Assembly: GCA_016191165.1 (NCBI GenBank)
Contig: JACPPF010000121.1
Coordinates: 1-64,000 of the forward strand
Direction of reading: 5' to 3'
DNA from: Planctomycetota bacterium
GTDB taxonomy: Bacteria; Planctomycetota; Planctomycetia; Gemmatales; Gemmataceae
Length of the DNA stretch: 64,000 bases
In this document: piece after piece, positions 25,523 through 33,936 of the stretch
Numbering within the stretch: the stretch's first letter is position 1
How the letters are laid out: every line of letters begins with the position of its first letter
Notes under the pieces: generated by a model
What the model was told of the DNA's origin: nothing
The model's database searches: none
What the model saw: only the letters and a program-made list of their open reading frames with translations
Program-made: the position numbers and the translations under genes

Positions 25523-26730
25523 TGGCGGATGGGTCCGAGCCTGAGCAACAGCGAAGGGCGCCGCCGGACGAGAAAGTTCCCATGCGAAAAACCAAGAAGC
25601 GAGCCAAGACGTTTCCCGAACTGCTCGAAGCGGTCGCGACGAAGTTGCGCCCGCCGTTTGGCATCCTCCTCGGTTCGCCGGGCGAGGTCGCGGAACTCCT
25701 GCCCGCGTTGCCCGAAGGCGACGTTGCTTGCTACCAGATGGACCTCTACCAGGCCGACCGCCTGCGTGAACATCTCGGCGACCAGGCCGGGCGCGCGACC
25801 ATCGAAATGCATGCGGATTTGTGGGATACGCCCCTCCCCTCTCCCGCCGGGAGAGGGGAGGAGGGTGAGGGTGAGGCCTCTGATGTCTTGGACCTCCCCC
25901 CTCACCCCCGGCCCCTCTCCCAGGGGGAGAGGGGAGGGTTCCAAACCCTGATCTACCCCGTCCCGCACGGCGGCGAGCGGGCGCTCAAACTCGACATGCT
26001 CGAGCAGGCGTTTCACGTAATTAGGCCGAACGGTGCCTTGATCGTGCTGTCGCCGTACGAGAAAGAAGATTTTTTCCAGGGCGCGCTCAAGAAGGTCTTC
26101 GGCAAGGTTCACGCCCCGATGGACGGCGACGGCAAGGTGCTCTGGGCCTTGCGCACCGGCGAGCGCCGGCGCCGGCGGCATGAAATGACCTACCATGTGC
26201 GCGTCGATGAGCAGACCTCCTACTGCTTCGTCTCGCGCCCCGGCGTTTTCGGTTACGGCTTCTACGACGAGGGCGCCCGCGCCTTGATGGAAGCCACGGA
26301 ATTGACGGAAGGCCAGCGCGTCCTCGACCTCGGGTGCGGCGTTGGAACGAACGGCATCCTCGCTGCTCGCCGCATCGGCCCGACGGGCTCGGTCGTTTTC
26401 GCCGACAGCAACGTTCGCGCCATCGCCCTGGCCGAGTTGAACGCCCGCGCCATCGGGGTGCCGAATTTCGAGACGCTCGTGAGCCACACGCTGACCGAAT
26501 TGGCTCCTGCCTCGTTCGACGCCGTCCTCGCCAACCCGCCGTACTATGCTCAGGGCGCGATCATTCGACTGTTCATCGAGCGCAGCCAGATGTTATTGCG
26601 GCCCGGCGGCACGCTTTACCTGGTGACCAAACGAGTGGATACGACCTGGCCGACGATCCAGGAATTCTTCCCTGAGCCCGAGATGTACGAGAATCGCGGC
26701 TACGTGATTTTCCGGAGCACGAAAACGTAG
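25522..26730 (+). CDS. RsmC/RlmG-like rRNA (guanine-N2)-methyltransferase with an in-frame palindromic insertion
   Basis: This 402-residue SAM-dependent enzyme has the duplicated architecture of RsmC. The degenerate N-terminal half spans about residues 30-215. The catalytic C-terminal half has motif I VLDLGCGVGTNG (from residue 267) and NPPY (338-341), which is typical of base N-methylation of guanine. Residues about 104-139 are a proline/glycine-rich stretch encoded by a 108-nt palindromic repeat (25831-25938), which interrupts the first half without breaking the frame. The start ATG at 25522 overlaps the epimerase stop. A second in-frame ATG at 25582 (MRKTKKRAKT) is also plausible. Confidence 0.85.
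   Translation: MADGSEPEQQRRAPPDEKVPMRKTKKRAKTFPELLEAVATKLRPPFGILLGSPGEVAELLPALPEGDVACYQMDLYQADRLREHLGDQAGRATIEMHADLWDTPLPSPAGRGEEGEGEASDVLDLPPHPRPLSQGERGGFQTLIYPVPHGGERALKLDMLEQAFHVIRPNGALIVLSPYEKEDFFQGALKKVFGKVHAPMDGDGKVLWALRTGERRRRRHEMTYHVRVDEQTSYCFVSRPGVFGYGFYDEGARALMEATELTEGQRVLDLGCGVGTNGILAARRIGPTGSVVFADSNVRAIALAELNARAIGVPNFETLVSHTLTELAPASFDAVLANPPYYAQGAIIRLFIERSQMLLRPGGTLYLVTKRVDTTWPTIQEFFPEPEMYENRGYVIFRSTKT
25831..25938. repeat. GC-rich palindromic element inside a coding sequence (108 nt, 36 codons)
   Basis: Two CCCCTCTCCC-type hairpins (25831-25860 and about 25912-25938) flank complementary purine and pyrimidine tracts, so the whole unit can fold on itself. Its length is a multiple of three, and it encodes Pro/Gly/Glu-rich residues within the methyltransferase. 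Related units lie at 27289-27332 (intergenic), 53679-53701 and 59899-59941 (both coding). Confidence 0.85.
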
Positions 26731-26756
26731 CAAGGACCCCTGCGCGAGGAACCGAA

Positions 26757-27263
26757 ATGTCAACCGCCGACGAACTGATTCGACACCTCGGCTTGCAGCC
26801 GCACCCGAAGGAAGGCGGTTTCTTTCGCGAGACCTACCGCGCGGCCGAATCGTTCGCGCCGCCGGCGCTGCCCGGTCGCTATGTCGGCACACGTTCAGCG
26901 AGTACCGCCATCTACTACCTCCTCACCCCCAAAACCTTCTCCGCGCTGCATCGCCTGCAAACCGATGAAATCTTCCACTTCTACCTCGGCGATCCCGTTC
27001 GCATGTTGCAACTGCATCCCGATGGATCGAGTCAAACCCTACTTCTCGGCAACGATGTGCTCGCCGGCCAACACCCGCAAGTCGTCGTCCCACGCGGCGT
27101 CTGGCAGGGCAGCCTGCTCGAACCCGGCGGCGCCTTCGCCCTCCTGGGCTGCACCGTGGCGCCGGGCTTCGATTATGTCGATTACGAACACGGCAATCGC
27201 GACGCCCTCTCCGTTCAATACCCGTCAGCAATCGAAATGATCCGTCACTTGACCCAGGATTGA
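26757..27263 (+). CDS. Cupin superfamily protein, DUF985/Cupin_5
   Basis: This 168-residue protein matches the Cupin_5 pattern: ADELIRHLGLQPHPKEGGFFRETYR at the start, STAIYYLLTPKTFSALHRLQTDEIFHFYLGDPVRMLQLHPDG in the middle, VVPRGVWQGSLLEPGGAFALLGCTVAPGFDYVDYE near the end. The HRLxxDEIFHFYxGD block carries the cupin metal-like residues. The family's activity is not established, though a link to nucleotide-sugar or small-molecule isomerisation has been suggested for relatives. It is 26 nt downstream of the methyltransferase and probably cotranscribed. A CCCTCTCC-type palindrome follows. Confidence 0.9.
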   Translation: MSTADELIRHLGLQPHPKEGGFFRETYRAAESFAPPALPGRYVGTRSASTAIYYLLTPKTFSALHRLQTDEIFHFYLGDPVRMLQLHPDGSSQTLLLGNDVLAGQHPQVVVPRGVWQGSLLEPGGAFALLGCTVAPGFDYVDYEHGNRDALSVQYPSAIEMIRHLTQD

Positions 27264-27288
27264 CCCCACTGCTTGCGGCGATTCTTGC

Positions 27289-27332
27289 TCCCCTCTCCCC
27301 TTGCGGGAGTGGGGTTGGGGGTGAGGGGAGGG
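27289..27332. repeat. CCCCTCTCCCC palindromic unit between genes
   Basis: This unit contains CCCCTCTCCCCTTGCGGGAG followed by TGGGGTTGGGGGTGAGGGGAGGG. It is the same family as the elements inside the coding sequences at 25831, 53679 and 59899, and it is located between the cupin and DUF4337 genes. Confidence 0.75.
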
Positions 27333-27419
27333 ACTTACGGCAAAGTAATAGTCGCATCGCATTCACGTCGATAGGTTGCTCGGAAATTGCCCTGTAATAC
27401 CAGACCCAAGGATCAAGCC

Positions 27420-28148
27420 ATGACTCACGGACCTGAACATCACATCGAACACGCCGAGCACGCCGCCCACGCGGCCCACGATGGCTTCAACAAGCAGGTG
27501 ACGATGTCGATCGCCATCGTCGCCGCCGTCCTCGCCTGTGTCACCATGCTCGCTCATCGTGCTCACAACGACACCTTGCGTTTGCAAGGCGAAGCCCTGG
27601 AGCTGCAATCCAAGGCCAACATCAAGAGCACCGAAACGGCCAACAAGTGGGCCTACTATCAGGGCAAGAACACGTTCAACCTCTTGTCGGAAATCACGCT
27701 CGACACCCTCAAAGTTGTGGCCGTGCGCGACGAGAACAAGAAGGACTTCAAGGACATCGTCAAGCGCTACGAGGACACGGTCGAATACTACAGCGGCGAC
27801 AAGAATAGCCGATCGACGGCGAAGAAGAAAAAGAAGTCGGCCGAACCGGACGCGACGGAGGTGAAAGGACAACTCAAGAAAATCGAGAAGGAGGCCCGAG
27901 GCCTGGCCAAGCAGACCGACGATCTGATGAAAGCATCCGAGACCAAGCTCAATGAGAGCCACGTCATTCACGCCAAGGCCGACCGCTTCGACTACGGCGA
28001 ATTGGGTCTGCAACTTGGCGTGGTGTTGTGTTCGCTGGCGATCTTAACGAGAGGCCGCGGCTTCTGGCTCGCGGGCATCATCAGTTCCGTGGTGGGCGCC
28101 CTGGTGGCGCTGACTGGCTTGCTCGGGTTGTTCATGGGGCATCATTGA
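27420..28148 (+). CDS. DUF4337 domain membrane protein
   Basis: This 242-residue protein has a His-rich N-terminus (HGPEHHIEHAEHAAHAAHDGF), one transmembrane helix near residues 20-45 (VTMSIAIVAAVLACVTMLAH), a central predicted coiled coil (EALELQSKANIKSTETANKWAYYQGKNT through KGQLKKIEKEARGLAKQ) and two C-terminal helices (LQLGVVLCSLAILT, GIISSVVGALVALTGLLGLF). This is the arrangement of DUF4337 proteins, which occur widely in planctomycetes and proteobacteria with no known role. ATG 27420 has AAGGATCAAGCC upstream. Monocistronic. Confidence 0.88.
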   Translation: MTHGPEHHIEHAEHAAHAAHDGFNKQVTMSIAIVAAVLACVTMLAHRAHNDTLRLQGEALELQSKANIKSTETANKWAYYQGKNTFNLLSEITLDTLKVVAVRDENKKDFKDIVKRYEDTVEYYSGDKNSRSTAKKKKKSAEPDATEVKGQLKKIEKEARGLAKQTDDLMKASETKLNESHVIHAKADRFDYGELGLQLGVVLCSLAILTRGRGFWLAGIISSVVGALVALTGLLGLFMGHH

Positions 28149-28260
28149 TGCCGAGGCGGATTGTAGTGCCGGCCGAGAATCGTGCATGAAAATGACCGGG
28201 TAACGGAGAACCGAGAACGGGGCTAATTCGAAACAGTCTATTTTCAGGTAACAAAAGTCA

Positions 28261-28336
28261 GCGAGCCGCCGGGCTTGTCCCGGCGGTGGACCAGGCCAAC
28301 CCCGAAAACACCGCCGGGACACGCCCGGCGGCTCAC
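28261..28336. repeat. Inverted pair of GCGAGCCGCCGGGCTTGT-type palindromes
   Basis: Cores at 28261-28288 and 28309-28336 are in inverted orientation with a short spacer, as at 22107-22182. The pair lies between convergent genes (stops at 28148 and 28375). Confidence 0.88.
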
Positions 28337-28374
28337 TGTGACCTTGGCTTGAATTAGGTTCCCCCACGAATGAC

Positions 28375-29001
28375 TCAATCGATCCCCCGCGTATCACCCG
28401 GCTGCATGGCCGCCAGCGGCGAACGCGCGAATTGAAAACTGATCAGCTTCGAGATCGGCAGCGGCAGAATGCCCGGGCCCTTCTTGGCCGCGGGGAACAC
28501 GCCCTCGCTCGCCGACGCCAATTCGTCCACCGCGTAGAACGCGCCGGGGTGGTGCGTCTCGATCAAGCCGACGATCTCCGGCAACTGCTTGCGCTTCACC
28601 ACGGTCATCACGATTTGCACCTTGCCGCGGGAGCCGATGCCCTCAACGCAAGTGACGCCGAAATCGGACGCCCGCAGCTGATCGATGAGTGTCGTGGCGT
28701 CGCGGTGCGTGATGATGCGGACGATGGCCATGCCCAGGGCCAGGCGCTTTTCAATCAAGATGCCCAGATAGTTCCCCAGGGTGAAGCCCAGGGCAAAGGC
28801 GATGAAGCAATTCCAGTCGCTCAGATTCTGCATGATCTGACTCATGGCGAAAAGCCAGATCAGAATCTCGAAAAAGCCGAGCACCGGCGCAATATAGCGA
28901 TGGCCGCGGGCGACGAAGATGATACGCAAGGTCCCGATCGTGACCACGCACATCTCGGCAACAAAAATCACCAGCGGCAAAATAAGATCGGACCCATCCA
29001 C
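28375..29001 (-). CDS. DUF2179/DUF5698 membrane protein
   Basis: This 208-residue protein has three N-terminal hydrophobic helices (LILPLVIFVAEMCVVTIGTLRIIFVARGH, YIAPVLGFFEILIWLFAMSQIM, CFIAFALGFTLGNYLGILIE). A cytoplasmic DUF2179 domain follows (VRIITHRDATTLIDQLRASDFGVTCVEGIGSRGKVQIVMTVVKRKQLPEIVGLIE). Bacillus YebE-like relatives are of unknown function, and the DUF2179 domain is thought to be regulatory. I choose the GTG at 28999-29001 because AAGGAG lies 14 nt before it. The ATG 78 nt further upstream would add a non-membrane Arg-rich leader. Confidence 0.85.
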   Translation of the reverse strand: MDGSDLILPLVIFVAEMCVVTIGTLRIIFVARGHRYIAPVLGFFEILIWLFAMSQIMQNLSDWNCFIAFALGFTLGNYLGILIEKRLALGMAIVRIITHRDATTLIDQLRASDFGVTCVEGIGSRGKVQIVMTVVKRKQLPEIVGLIETHHPGAFYAVDELASASEGVFPAAKKGPGILPLPISKLISFQFARSPLAAMQPGDTRGID

Positions 29002-29117
29002 GGCGAGCGGACTCCTTTCCCTGCGTTTCGGGCAAGCGAAGCGAGGCGGGAGAATAGCCATGCCGTCGGCGCGTGTCAATCGGAGTCGGTTGGGTCACGA
29101 AATTGTAATTCGGCGCC

Positions 29118-29335
29118 AGTTAGCCGGAAGCGCAAGCGATGGAAGATATACTGCACGCACTCGAGATTAACATAAATACTACGAGCCGCGACCGTAAGGG
29201 AGCGGGAAGGAGCCAACGCTCCTTTACGGTCGCGGCTCGTTATTGATGATGGGTCATTTCGTGGCGGGTGCGGTATGATCCGAGGCGACGAGAATTCCCA
29301 TCCGTCGCTTGCGCTTCCGGCTAACTTGCGCGATG
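29118..29335. repeat. Cluster: CGGAAGCGCAAGCGATGG motif, its inverted copy, and a 23-bp-arm palindrome
   Basis: GTTAGCCGGAAGCGCAAGCG at 29119-29138 is repeated inverted near 29308-29327 (CGCTTGCGCTTCCGGCTAAC). Between them is a palindrome with 23-nt arms and one mismatch (29181-29203 and 29218-29240, starting ACGAGCCGCGACCGTAA), preceded by TATACTGCACGCACTCGAG. The palindrome and its left flank recur in opposite orientation at 36920-37016. The left arm lies upstream of the DUF2179 gene, and the right end overlaps the 3' end of the permease gene. Confidence 0.85.
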
Positions 29336-30988
29336 CTCAAGCCGCCAAAGGGCCAGCCACCAGCACGCTGCCGCGCCAATGGCGCAGACCGCCAGGACGG
29401 TTAATGTCGCGAAGATATCCTTTACATCCACCAGCGTCACCTCGTGCCGCGCCGAATACGCCAGCGCGGCGAAAAACGGAGCGTCGCCATGCATCAGCGT
29501 CGGCAGGATGAAAAAGAACGCCACGGCGATCAAGATGACGAACATCGTCAACACGGCACGCAGGACCGTCTTCATCGTCAGCGACAACAACAGGCCCAAG
29601 TTGGCGACGAAAAAGAACACGGGCCACGGCGCCAGGCATAACAACACGCCGCTGAACGGATGAAGATAACCCGTCAACACGCCGATCGACACGACCCCCG
29701 CGCTCAAAGCGAGCCAGGGCCAGCCGTGCCAGAGCGCCCCGTAGACCTTCGCAATGAGGATCTCGCGGCGATCAATCGGCAACAGCAAGAGCGGCTCCAG
29801 CGTCTGCTGCTGGTGTTCGCGCGCAAGTCCGACTGCCGCGCGCCAGGCGACGCCGATGGTGTAACCGCCGAGGAGAAGAAGATAAAATGAAAACAAGCCG
29901 GCGATCCCAAATTCCGACGAGTTCTCGCCTATGATGCCCGATAAGCACGGCACGCTGGCGAGGGAAATCACGAGGCCGATGACTGCCGCAAGCGGTGTAA
30001 AAAAGATCGATGGCCCGCCCAGATACCGCTCTTTCCACCACAATGCGTTGTCGGTTACATCGGGTAGCTTGTACGGCATCAAGAACCCGTCCAGCGGTTG
30101 CTCCTCCGTTTTCGACTTCCCGCCAGGCCGCGGCAGACCAGCCGCGGCCAATTCGCCTGGCAACCCTTTCAGGCCCACAGCCAGGTCGCCCCCCAGGTCC
30201 GTCAACGAGTCGCTCGCCGTCTCCTTTTCTCGCAACTGAAATATCGCAAAGACAAGGCAAATCGTGCTGACGAACATATGAGCAGGTCCTAGCACCCAAA
30301 GATACTGCACGGTCACAATGCCCAACCCCGCCTGACTGTCGTGCTGCAAAACGAATGGAAAACCCGTACACGCCCCGGCACAGCAAAGCCCGGTGGGGAG
30401 CACGATCGCGTAGGAGACCATCACCGCCCCCGTCACCGTGCGGCATAGCACCGACGCGATGATGCTCACGCTGCCGATCGTCAGCACGTTGAGCAGCGTG
30501 TTGGCCAGATTCCCCACGATGAGCTCCAGGTCCACGCCGCCCCATAGCTGGACCAGGCTCAAAACGGGAAACCCGGCGATCACGAAGCCAAACAGGTGAA
30601 CCATGCGCGAGGTCAAATTGCCGAGCACGATCTCGGTGTTCGTCAGCTGCGTCGTGAACAGCAACTCCAGCGTGCGACGTTCCTTCTCCTCGGCAATCGC
30701 GCTCGCCATGTACGCGGGCGCCAGCACCAGGAGGGCGAGGTTCTGGATGAGAAAAAGCGTGAACGTGAACCGCTCGGCAACCAAAGCGTAGGTGTTGATG
30801 TCGTCTGACCCGGTGTTCGCTGGATAGATCCACGCCAGCCCCGCGAGGAGCACGAGCAAATAGACGCTGCGCAACAATGTGCTGCGCCCGCGGCGCGCCA
30901 GGCGGACCACGTCGTAGTAAAAGTGCGGTCCCACGAAGCCGCGAACGGGCACCCAGGACCAGAGCCGTTGAAGGAACGAAGCGGGCAT
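29321..30988 (-). CDS. ABC-2 type transporter permease (about 12 membrane helices)
   Basis: This 555-residue integral membrane protein resembles an ABC-2 permease duplicated in tandem. The N-terminal block contains RSVYLLVLLAGLAWIY, FTLFLIQNLALLVLAPAYMASAIAEEKERRTLELLFTTQLTNTEIVLGNL, which is the diagnostic ABC-2 cytoplasmic loop. The second block repeats that logic (AREHQQQTLEPLLLLPIDRREILIAKVYGALW). No ATP-binding subunit is adjacent, so its ATPase is elsewhere or unlinked. ATG 30988 begins PASFLQRLWSWVPVRG. The upstream extension to 31210 is non-hydrophobic and overlaps the opposite gene's start. Substrate unknown. Confidence 0.82.
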   Translation of the reverse strand: MPASFLQRLWSWVPVRGFVGPHFYYDVVRLARRGRSTLLRSVYLLVLLAGLAWIYPANTGSDDINTYALVAERFTFTLFLIQNLALLVLAPAYMASAIAEEKERRTLELLFTTQLTNTEIVLGNLTSRMVHLFGFVIAGFPVLSLVQLWGGVDLELIVGNLANTLLNVLTIGSVSIIASVLCRTVTGAVMVSYAIVLPTGLCCAGACTGFPFVLQHDSQAGLGIVTVQYLWVLGPAHMFVSTICLVFAIFQLREKETASDSLTDLGGDLAVGLKGLPGELAAAGLPRPGGKSKTEEQPLDGFLMPYKLPDVTDNALWWKERYLGGPSIFFTPLAAVIGLVISLASVPCLSGIIGENSSEFGIAGLFSFYLLLLGGYTIGVAWRAAVGLAREHQQQTLEPLLLLPIDRREILIAKVYGALWHGWPWLALSAGVVSIGVLTGYLHPFSGVLLCLAPWPVFFFVANLGLLLSLTMKTVLRAVLTMFVILIAVAFFFILPTLMHGDAPFFAALAYSARHEVTLVDVKDIFATLTVLAVCAIGAAACWWLALWRLEHRAS

Positions 30989-31144
30989 GACGTTCTTTGT
31001 ATGCGATTGCCGAGAAGAAATAGCCTGGGCAGGCGGGGCAAGTCGCGGGAGCGGCATGGAAGCGATTTCGGCTTTTCTTTTTTCATCGAATGGCCTATAC
31101 CCTGCGCCGCTTGTATTTGCGTTCCTGACCGACAGGTGGTTGCC

Positions 31145-32422
31145 ATGACTGTTTATACTGCCGCCCAATCGCAAGAAAAGGAACCGAGCCCGCGCGTGGG
31201 GCTTTGGCATCGCTACCGTCCCGGGGCGGGAGATGGGCGAACGTCCGCGTTGTTCTGGCTGGCCGTGCTGGTGCTGGGCCTGGTGGCCCTGGTCTTCGTG
31301 ACCTGGGGTGCATCGGCGCTGTTGGCGCAGAACGGTTCGGAAAAGCTCTTGCGGGTGAAGCTGTTACTCCCTAAACTCAAGGGTAATCACGGGACACGGA
31401 AAGCCGCCCCTTTCCGCATGTCAGAGCCTGAACCCAGCGAGTTGGCTCACCCGAAGGACCGGAAGACACCGCCGCCGGTGGTCGTGCCACCCGCGGTGAT
31501 CGATGCACCCAAGGCGGCGCCGCGCGTCGCCTCTCTGGAACCTGGGCTGCATCTGATCCCGCAGGTCGAGATGACACCGATCGCCAGCGCGTGCGGCGAA
31601 CCCGTCGTGTATCTCAATCCCTGTAGCCCGCCACCTGGAGACAGCCCGATGATGCGCAACTGGAAATCGTTGACGATGTACTCCCTCCTGACCGCGGCCG
31701 CCGTGACGTTCGCGCCTCCGCCCGCGGTCATCCTGGCCCAGGAAAAGAAGGAACCCCCCAAGACGCCGGCCGTCGATACCGACGCGCTGCTCAAGTCGCT
31801 TCAGGCCGACATCAAGAACCTGGAAACCGGCCTGTTGGCGAAAATCGACAAGAAACTTCAAGGCGTCGGCGATGACGTTCAGGTCGTCAAGAAATCGGTC
31901 GAAAACCTCAAGACCGATCTCGACGCGTTGCAAGGCGCACAGCTCAAGCAAAAGATCGAGCTGGATAAACAAAAGAAGGAAATCGAACTCCTGGCCGAGG
32001 AGGTGCGCAGCCTGCACAAGAAACTGCTCGCCGAGGGCAAGCCGGCCACGCCAGCACTCGACAAGGCGATCCTGGAAGACATGCGCGACGCGCTCAAGGC
32101 GATCAAGGACGGCATCGCCAAGCTCGGCGCCGCCGACACCAGCAAGCGCTTCGCCATGTCGCCTCCCAACGGCTCGAATGGCTCGGCCGTCACGTCGGGA
32201 CGCGTCCTGTTGCAGAACTTCTATTCCGAAGACCTGTTGTTCCTGATCAACGGGGCTCCATTCCGCGTCCCGGCTGGCAAGTCGCGCCTTCTGGATGGCG
32301 TCCCGCTCGGCACGCTGAACTACCTGGTTCACTCGGATCGTTTCGGCACGCTGCAAAGCCGCAGCACGGTCCTGACCGCGAATGAAAGCACGTTTACCTT
32401 GACCGCCAACAGCCCGCGTTGA
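31145..32422 (+). CDS. Membrane-anchored coiled-coil protein with two possible N-termini
   Basis: The 425-residue frame has a first transmembrane helix near residues 37-60 (LFWLAVLVLGLVALVFVTWGASALL), a Pro-rich linker to about residue 165, and then a second signal-peptide-like stretch (MMRNWKSLTMYSLLTAAAVTFAPPPAVI). A long coiled coil follows (DIKNLETGLLAKIDKKLQGVGDDVQVVKKSVENL). A C-terminal beta domain (FYSEDLLFLINGAPFRVPAGKSRLL) ends it. ATG 31649 with GGAG upstream would give a simple 257-residue secreted protein. Two genes may have fused, or the first half may be a separate gene read through. No known family. Confidence 0.6.
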   Translation: MTVYTAAQSQEKEPSPRVGLWHRYRPGAGDGRTSALFWLAVLVLGLVALVFVTWGASALLAQNGSEKLLRVKLLLPKLKGNHGTRKAAPFRMSEPEPSELAHPKDRKTPPPVVVPPAVIDAPKAAPRVASLEPGLHLIPQVEMTPIASACGEPVVYLNPCSPPPGDSPMMRNWKSLTMYSLLTAAAVTFAPPPAVILAQEKKEPPKTPAVDTDALLKSLQADIKNLETGLLAKIDKKLQGVGDDVQVVKKSVENLKTDLDALQGAQLKQKIELDKQKKEIELLAEEVRSLHKKLLAEGKPATPALDKAILEDMRDALKAIKDGIAKLGAADTSKRFAMSPPNGSNGSAVTSGRVLLQNFYSEDLLFLINGAPFRVPAGKSRLLDGVPLGTLNYLVHSDRFGTLQSRSTVLTANESTFTLTANSPR

Positions 32423-32427
32423 TCCGA

Positions 32428-32475
32428 GCCTGAAGCGTTAGCGAAGGAATTGCTTCCGTCGCTAACGCTTTGGAT
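32428..32475. repeat. GAAGCGTTAGCGAAGG inverted repeat upstream of cmk
   Basis: CTGAAGCGTTAGCGAAGGAA is followed by TTGCTTCCGTCGCTAACGCT, making a palindrome in the 77-nt gap before cmk. Related single arms occur near 22001 and the CGGAAGCGCAAGCG motif near 29119 and 42300. Confidence 0.65.
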
Positions 32476-32499
32476 TTGGAGCTGTCCAATCGACCCGCC

Positions 32500-33156
32500 A
32501 TGATCGTGACCATCGACGGCCCCGCTGGTGCAGGCAAGAGCAGCGCGGCGCGCATGTTGGCGGCGCGGCTGGGCTTCGCGTTTCTCGATACCGGCGCCAT
32601 GTATCGCGCCGTCACGCTCGCCGGCCTTCGCGCTGGCTGCGATCTCGCCGATCCCAGCGCGCTCACCAAATTGCTGATCAATCTTCGCATCGAGCTGCCG
32701 CCGGGGCGCGTCCTGCTCGACGGCGAAGACATCACCGCTCTCATTCGCACGCCGGACATCACCGCCGCCTCCGGCGCCGTCGCCAGCAATCCCGCCGTGC
32801 GCAAGCAACTCGTGGTCTGGCAACGGGAAATCGCCGCGCGCGGGGACTTCGTTTGCGAAGGGCGCGACCAGGGCACCATCGTGTTCCCCGACGCGCTTTG
32901 CAAGTTCTTCCTGTTCGCCGATCCCGATGAGCGCGCGCGCCGCCGACATCGCGAGCTGGCAACCCGCGGCGAAACGATCACGCTTGCGGAAGTTACCAGC
33001 GCCCAGCGCGAGCGCGACGCGCGCGATGCCGCGCGCGACATTGCGCCGATGATCCCGGCCCAGGACGCGATCCTGCTTGACAGCACCCGGCTCACCCTGG
33101 ACGATGTGGTTGCCCGCATGGACTCCGAAGTCCGCCGGCGCATGAAAAGCGACTGA
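32500..33156 (+). CDS. cmk: Cytidylate kinase
   Basis: This 218-residue nucleoside monophosphate kinase phosphorylates CMP/dCMP with ATP. The P-loop GPAGAGKSS is at residues 8-16. The Cmk-specific insertion domain (LLINLRIELPPGRVLLDGEDITALIRTPDI) and the FVCEGRDQGTIVFPDA block are present, with the lid arginines in RARRRHREL and AQRERDARDAARDIAP. ATG 32500 gives the normal length. A TTG 30 nt upstream is open but atypical. It is followed by plsC after one base, the common cmk-plsC order. Confidence 0.96.
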   Translation: MIVTIDGPAGAGKSSAARMLAARLGFAFLDTGAMYRAVTLAGLRAGCDLADPSALTKLLINLRIELPPGRVLLDGEDITALIRTPDITAASGAVASNPAVRKQLVVWQREIAARGDFVCEGRDQGTIVFPDALCKFFLFADPDERARRRHRELATRGETITLAEVTSAQRERDARDAARDIAPMIPAQDAILLDSTRLTLDDVVARMDSEVRRRMKSD

Positions 33157-33157
33157 C

Positions 33158-33859
33158 ATGACCGACCTTCCCAAGTTGCCGCTCAATCCCCATCTGCGCA
33201 TGGAATCCGCCTGGTTTCGCGCCTGGCACCGTTCGCTTTACACGGCCTACCATGCCGCGTTCACGCTGGGTTTCAGTCTGCGCATGACGGGGGAGCGGAA
33301 CATGACCCAGGCCGGGCCCGCTCTGGTCGTGGCGAACCACCAGAGCTTTCTCGATCCGCTCATCATCGGCCTGGCGGCGCGGCGGCCGCTCGTTTACCTG
33401 GCCCGCAAGACGCTGTTCCGCAATCGCTTCTTCGCCGCCATGATCCGCAGTCTGAACGCCGTGCCCATCGATCAAGAGGGCGTCGGCAAAGAAGGAATCC
33501 GCACGGTTCTCGAACAGCTTCAGTGCGGCAACGCGGTCGTCGTCTTCCCGGAAGGCGAACGGACCCTGGGCCAAATGATCCCGCTGCGGCCCGGGATTCA
33601 TCTTCTCATCAAGCGGACGCATGTGCCGATCGTTCCCATCGGCATCGCCGGCGCCGCGGAGGCCTGGCCCCGAACGCGCGCCTATCCCTGGCCCGCGCCG
33701 CTGTTCCTGCCCGCGCGGCCCGGCACGATTGCCGTATCGATTGGCGCGCCCATCGACGCCCGCCGGCTTGCCGAACTGCCGCGCCAGGAGGCGCTCGCCA
33801 AGCTATTTGACTTGATTCACGCCCAGAAGGACATCGCAGAAAAACTGCGCCGGCGCTGA
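33158..33859 (+). CDS. plsC: 1-acyl-sn-glycerol-3-phosphate acyltransferase
   Basis: This 233-residue membrane-associated acyltransferase makes phosphatidic acid. It has the catalytic NHQSFLD (H61-D66), the substrate-binding VFPEGERT region near residue 128, and a VPIVPIGIAGA block, in the correct order and spacing for the PlsC family. A first hydrophobic stretch (YTAYHAAFTLGFSL) precedes the catalytic motif. It starts one base after cmk ends, so the pair is cotranscribed. The product feeds CdsA, encoded elsewhere in this window. A palindromic repeat separates it from the PIG-L gene. Confidence 0.93.
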   Translation: MTDLPKLPLNPHLRMESAWFRAWHRSLYTAYHAAFTLGFSLRMTGERNMTQAGPALVVANHQSFLDPLIIGLAARRPLVYLARKTLFRNRFFAAMIRSLNAVPIDQEGVGKEGIRTVLEQLQCGNAVVVFPEGERTLGQMIPLRPGIHLLIKRTHVPIVPIGIAGAAEAWPRTRAYPWPAPLFLPARPGTIAVSIGAPIDARRLAELPRQEALAKLFDLIHAQKDIAEKLRRR

Positions 33860-33873
33860 ATCGTTTGCCGCTT

Positions 33874-33915
33874 GCGGCTTGGCGTTCGCATGGCGCCACG
33901 GGAACGCCAAGCCGC
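33874..33915. repeat. Palindrome GCGGCTTGGCGTTC, second copy of the 6231-6272 family
   Basis: 14-bp perfect arms (33874-33887 and 33902-33915) enclose a 14-nt loop. The outer CGCTT/GAGCG positions continue the stem with mismatches. It lies between plsC and the PIG-L gene. Confidence 0.85.
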
Positions 33916-33936
33916 GAGCGACTTTGAGATTCCACC

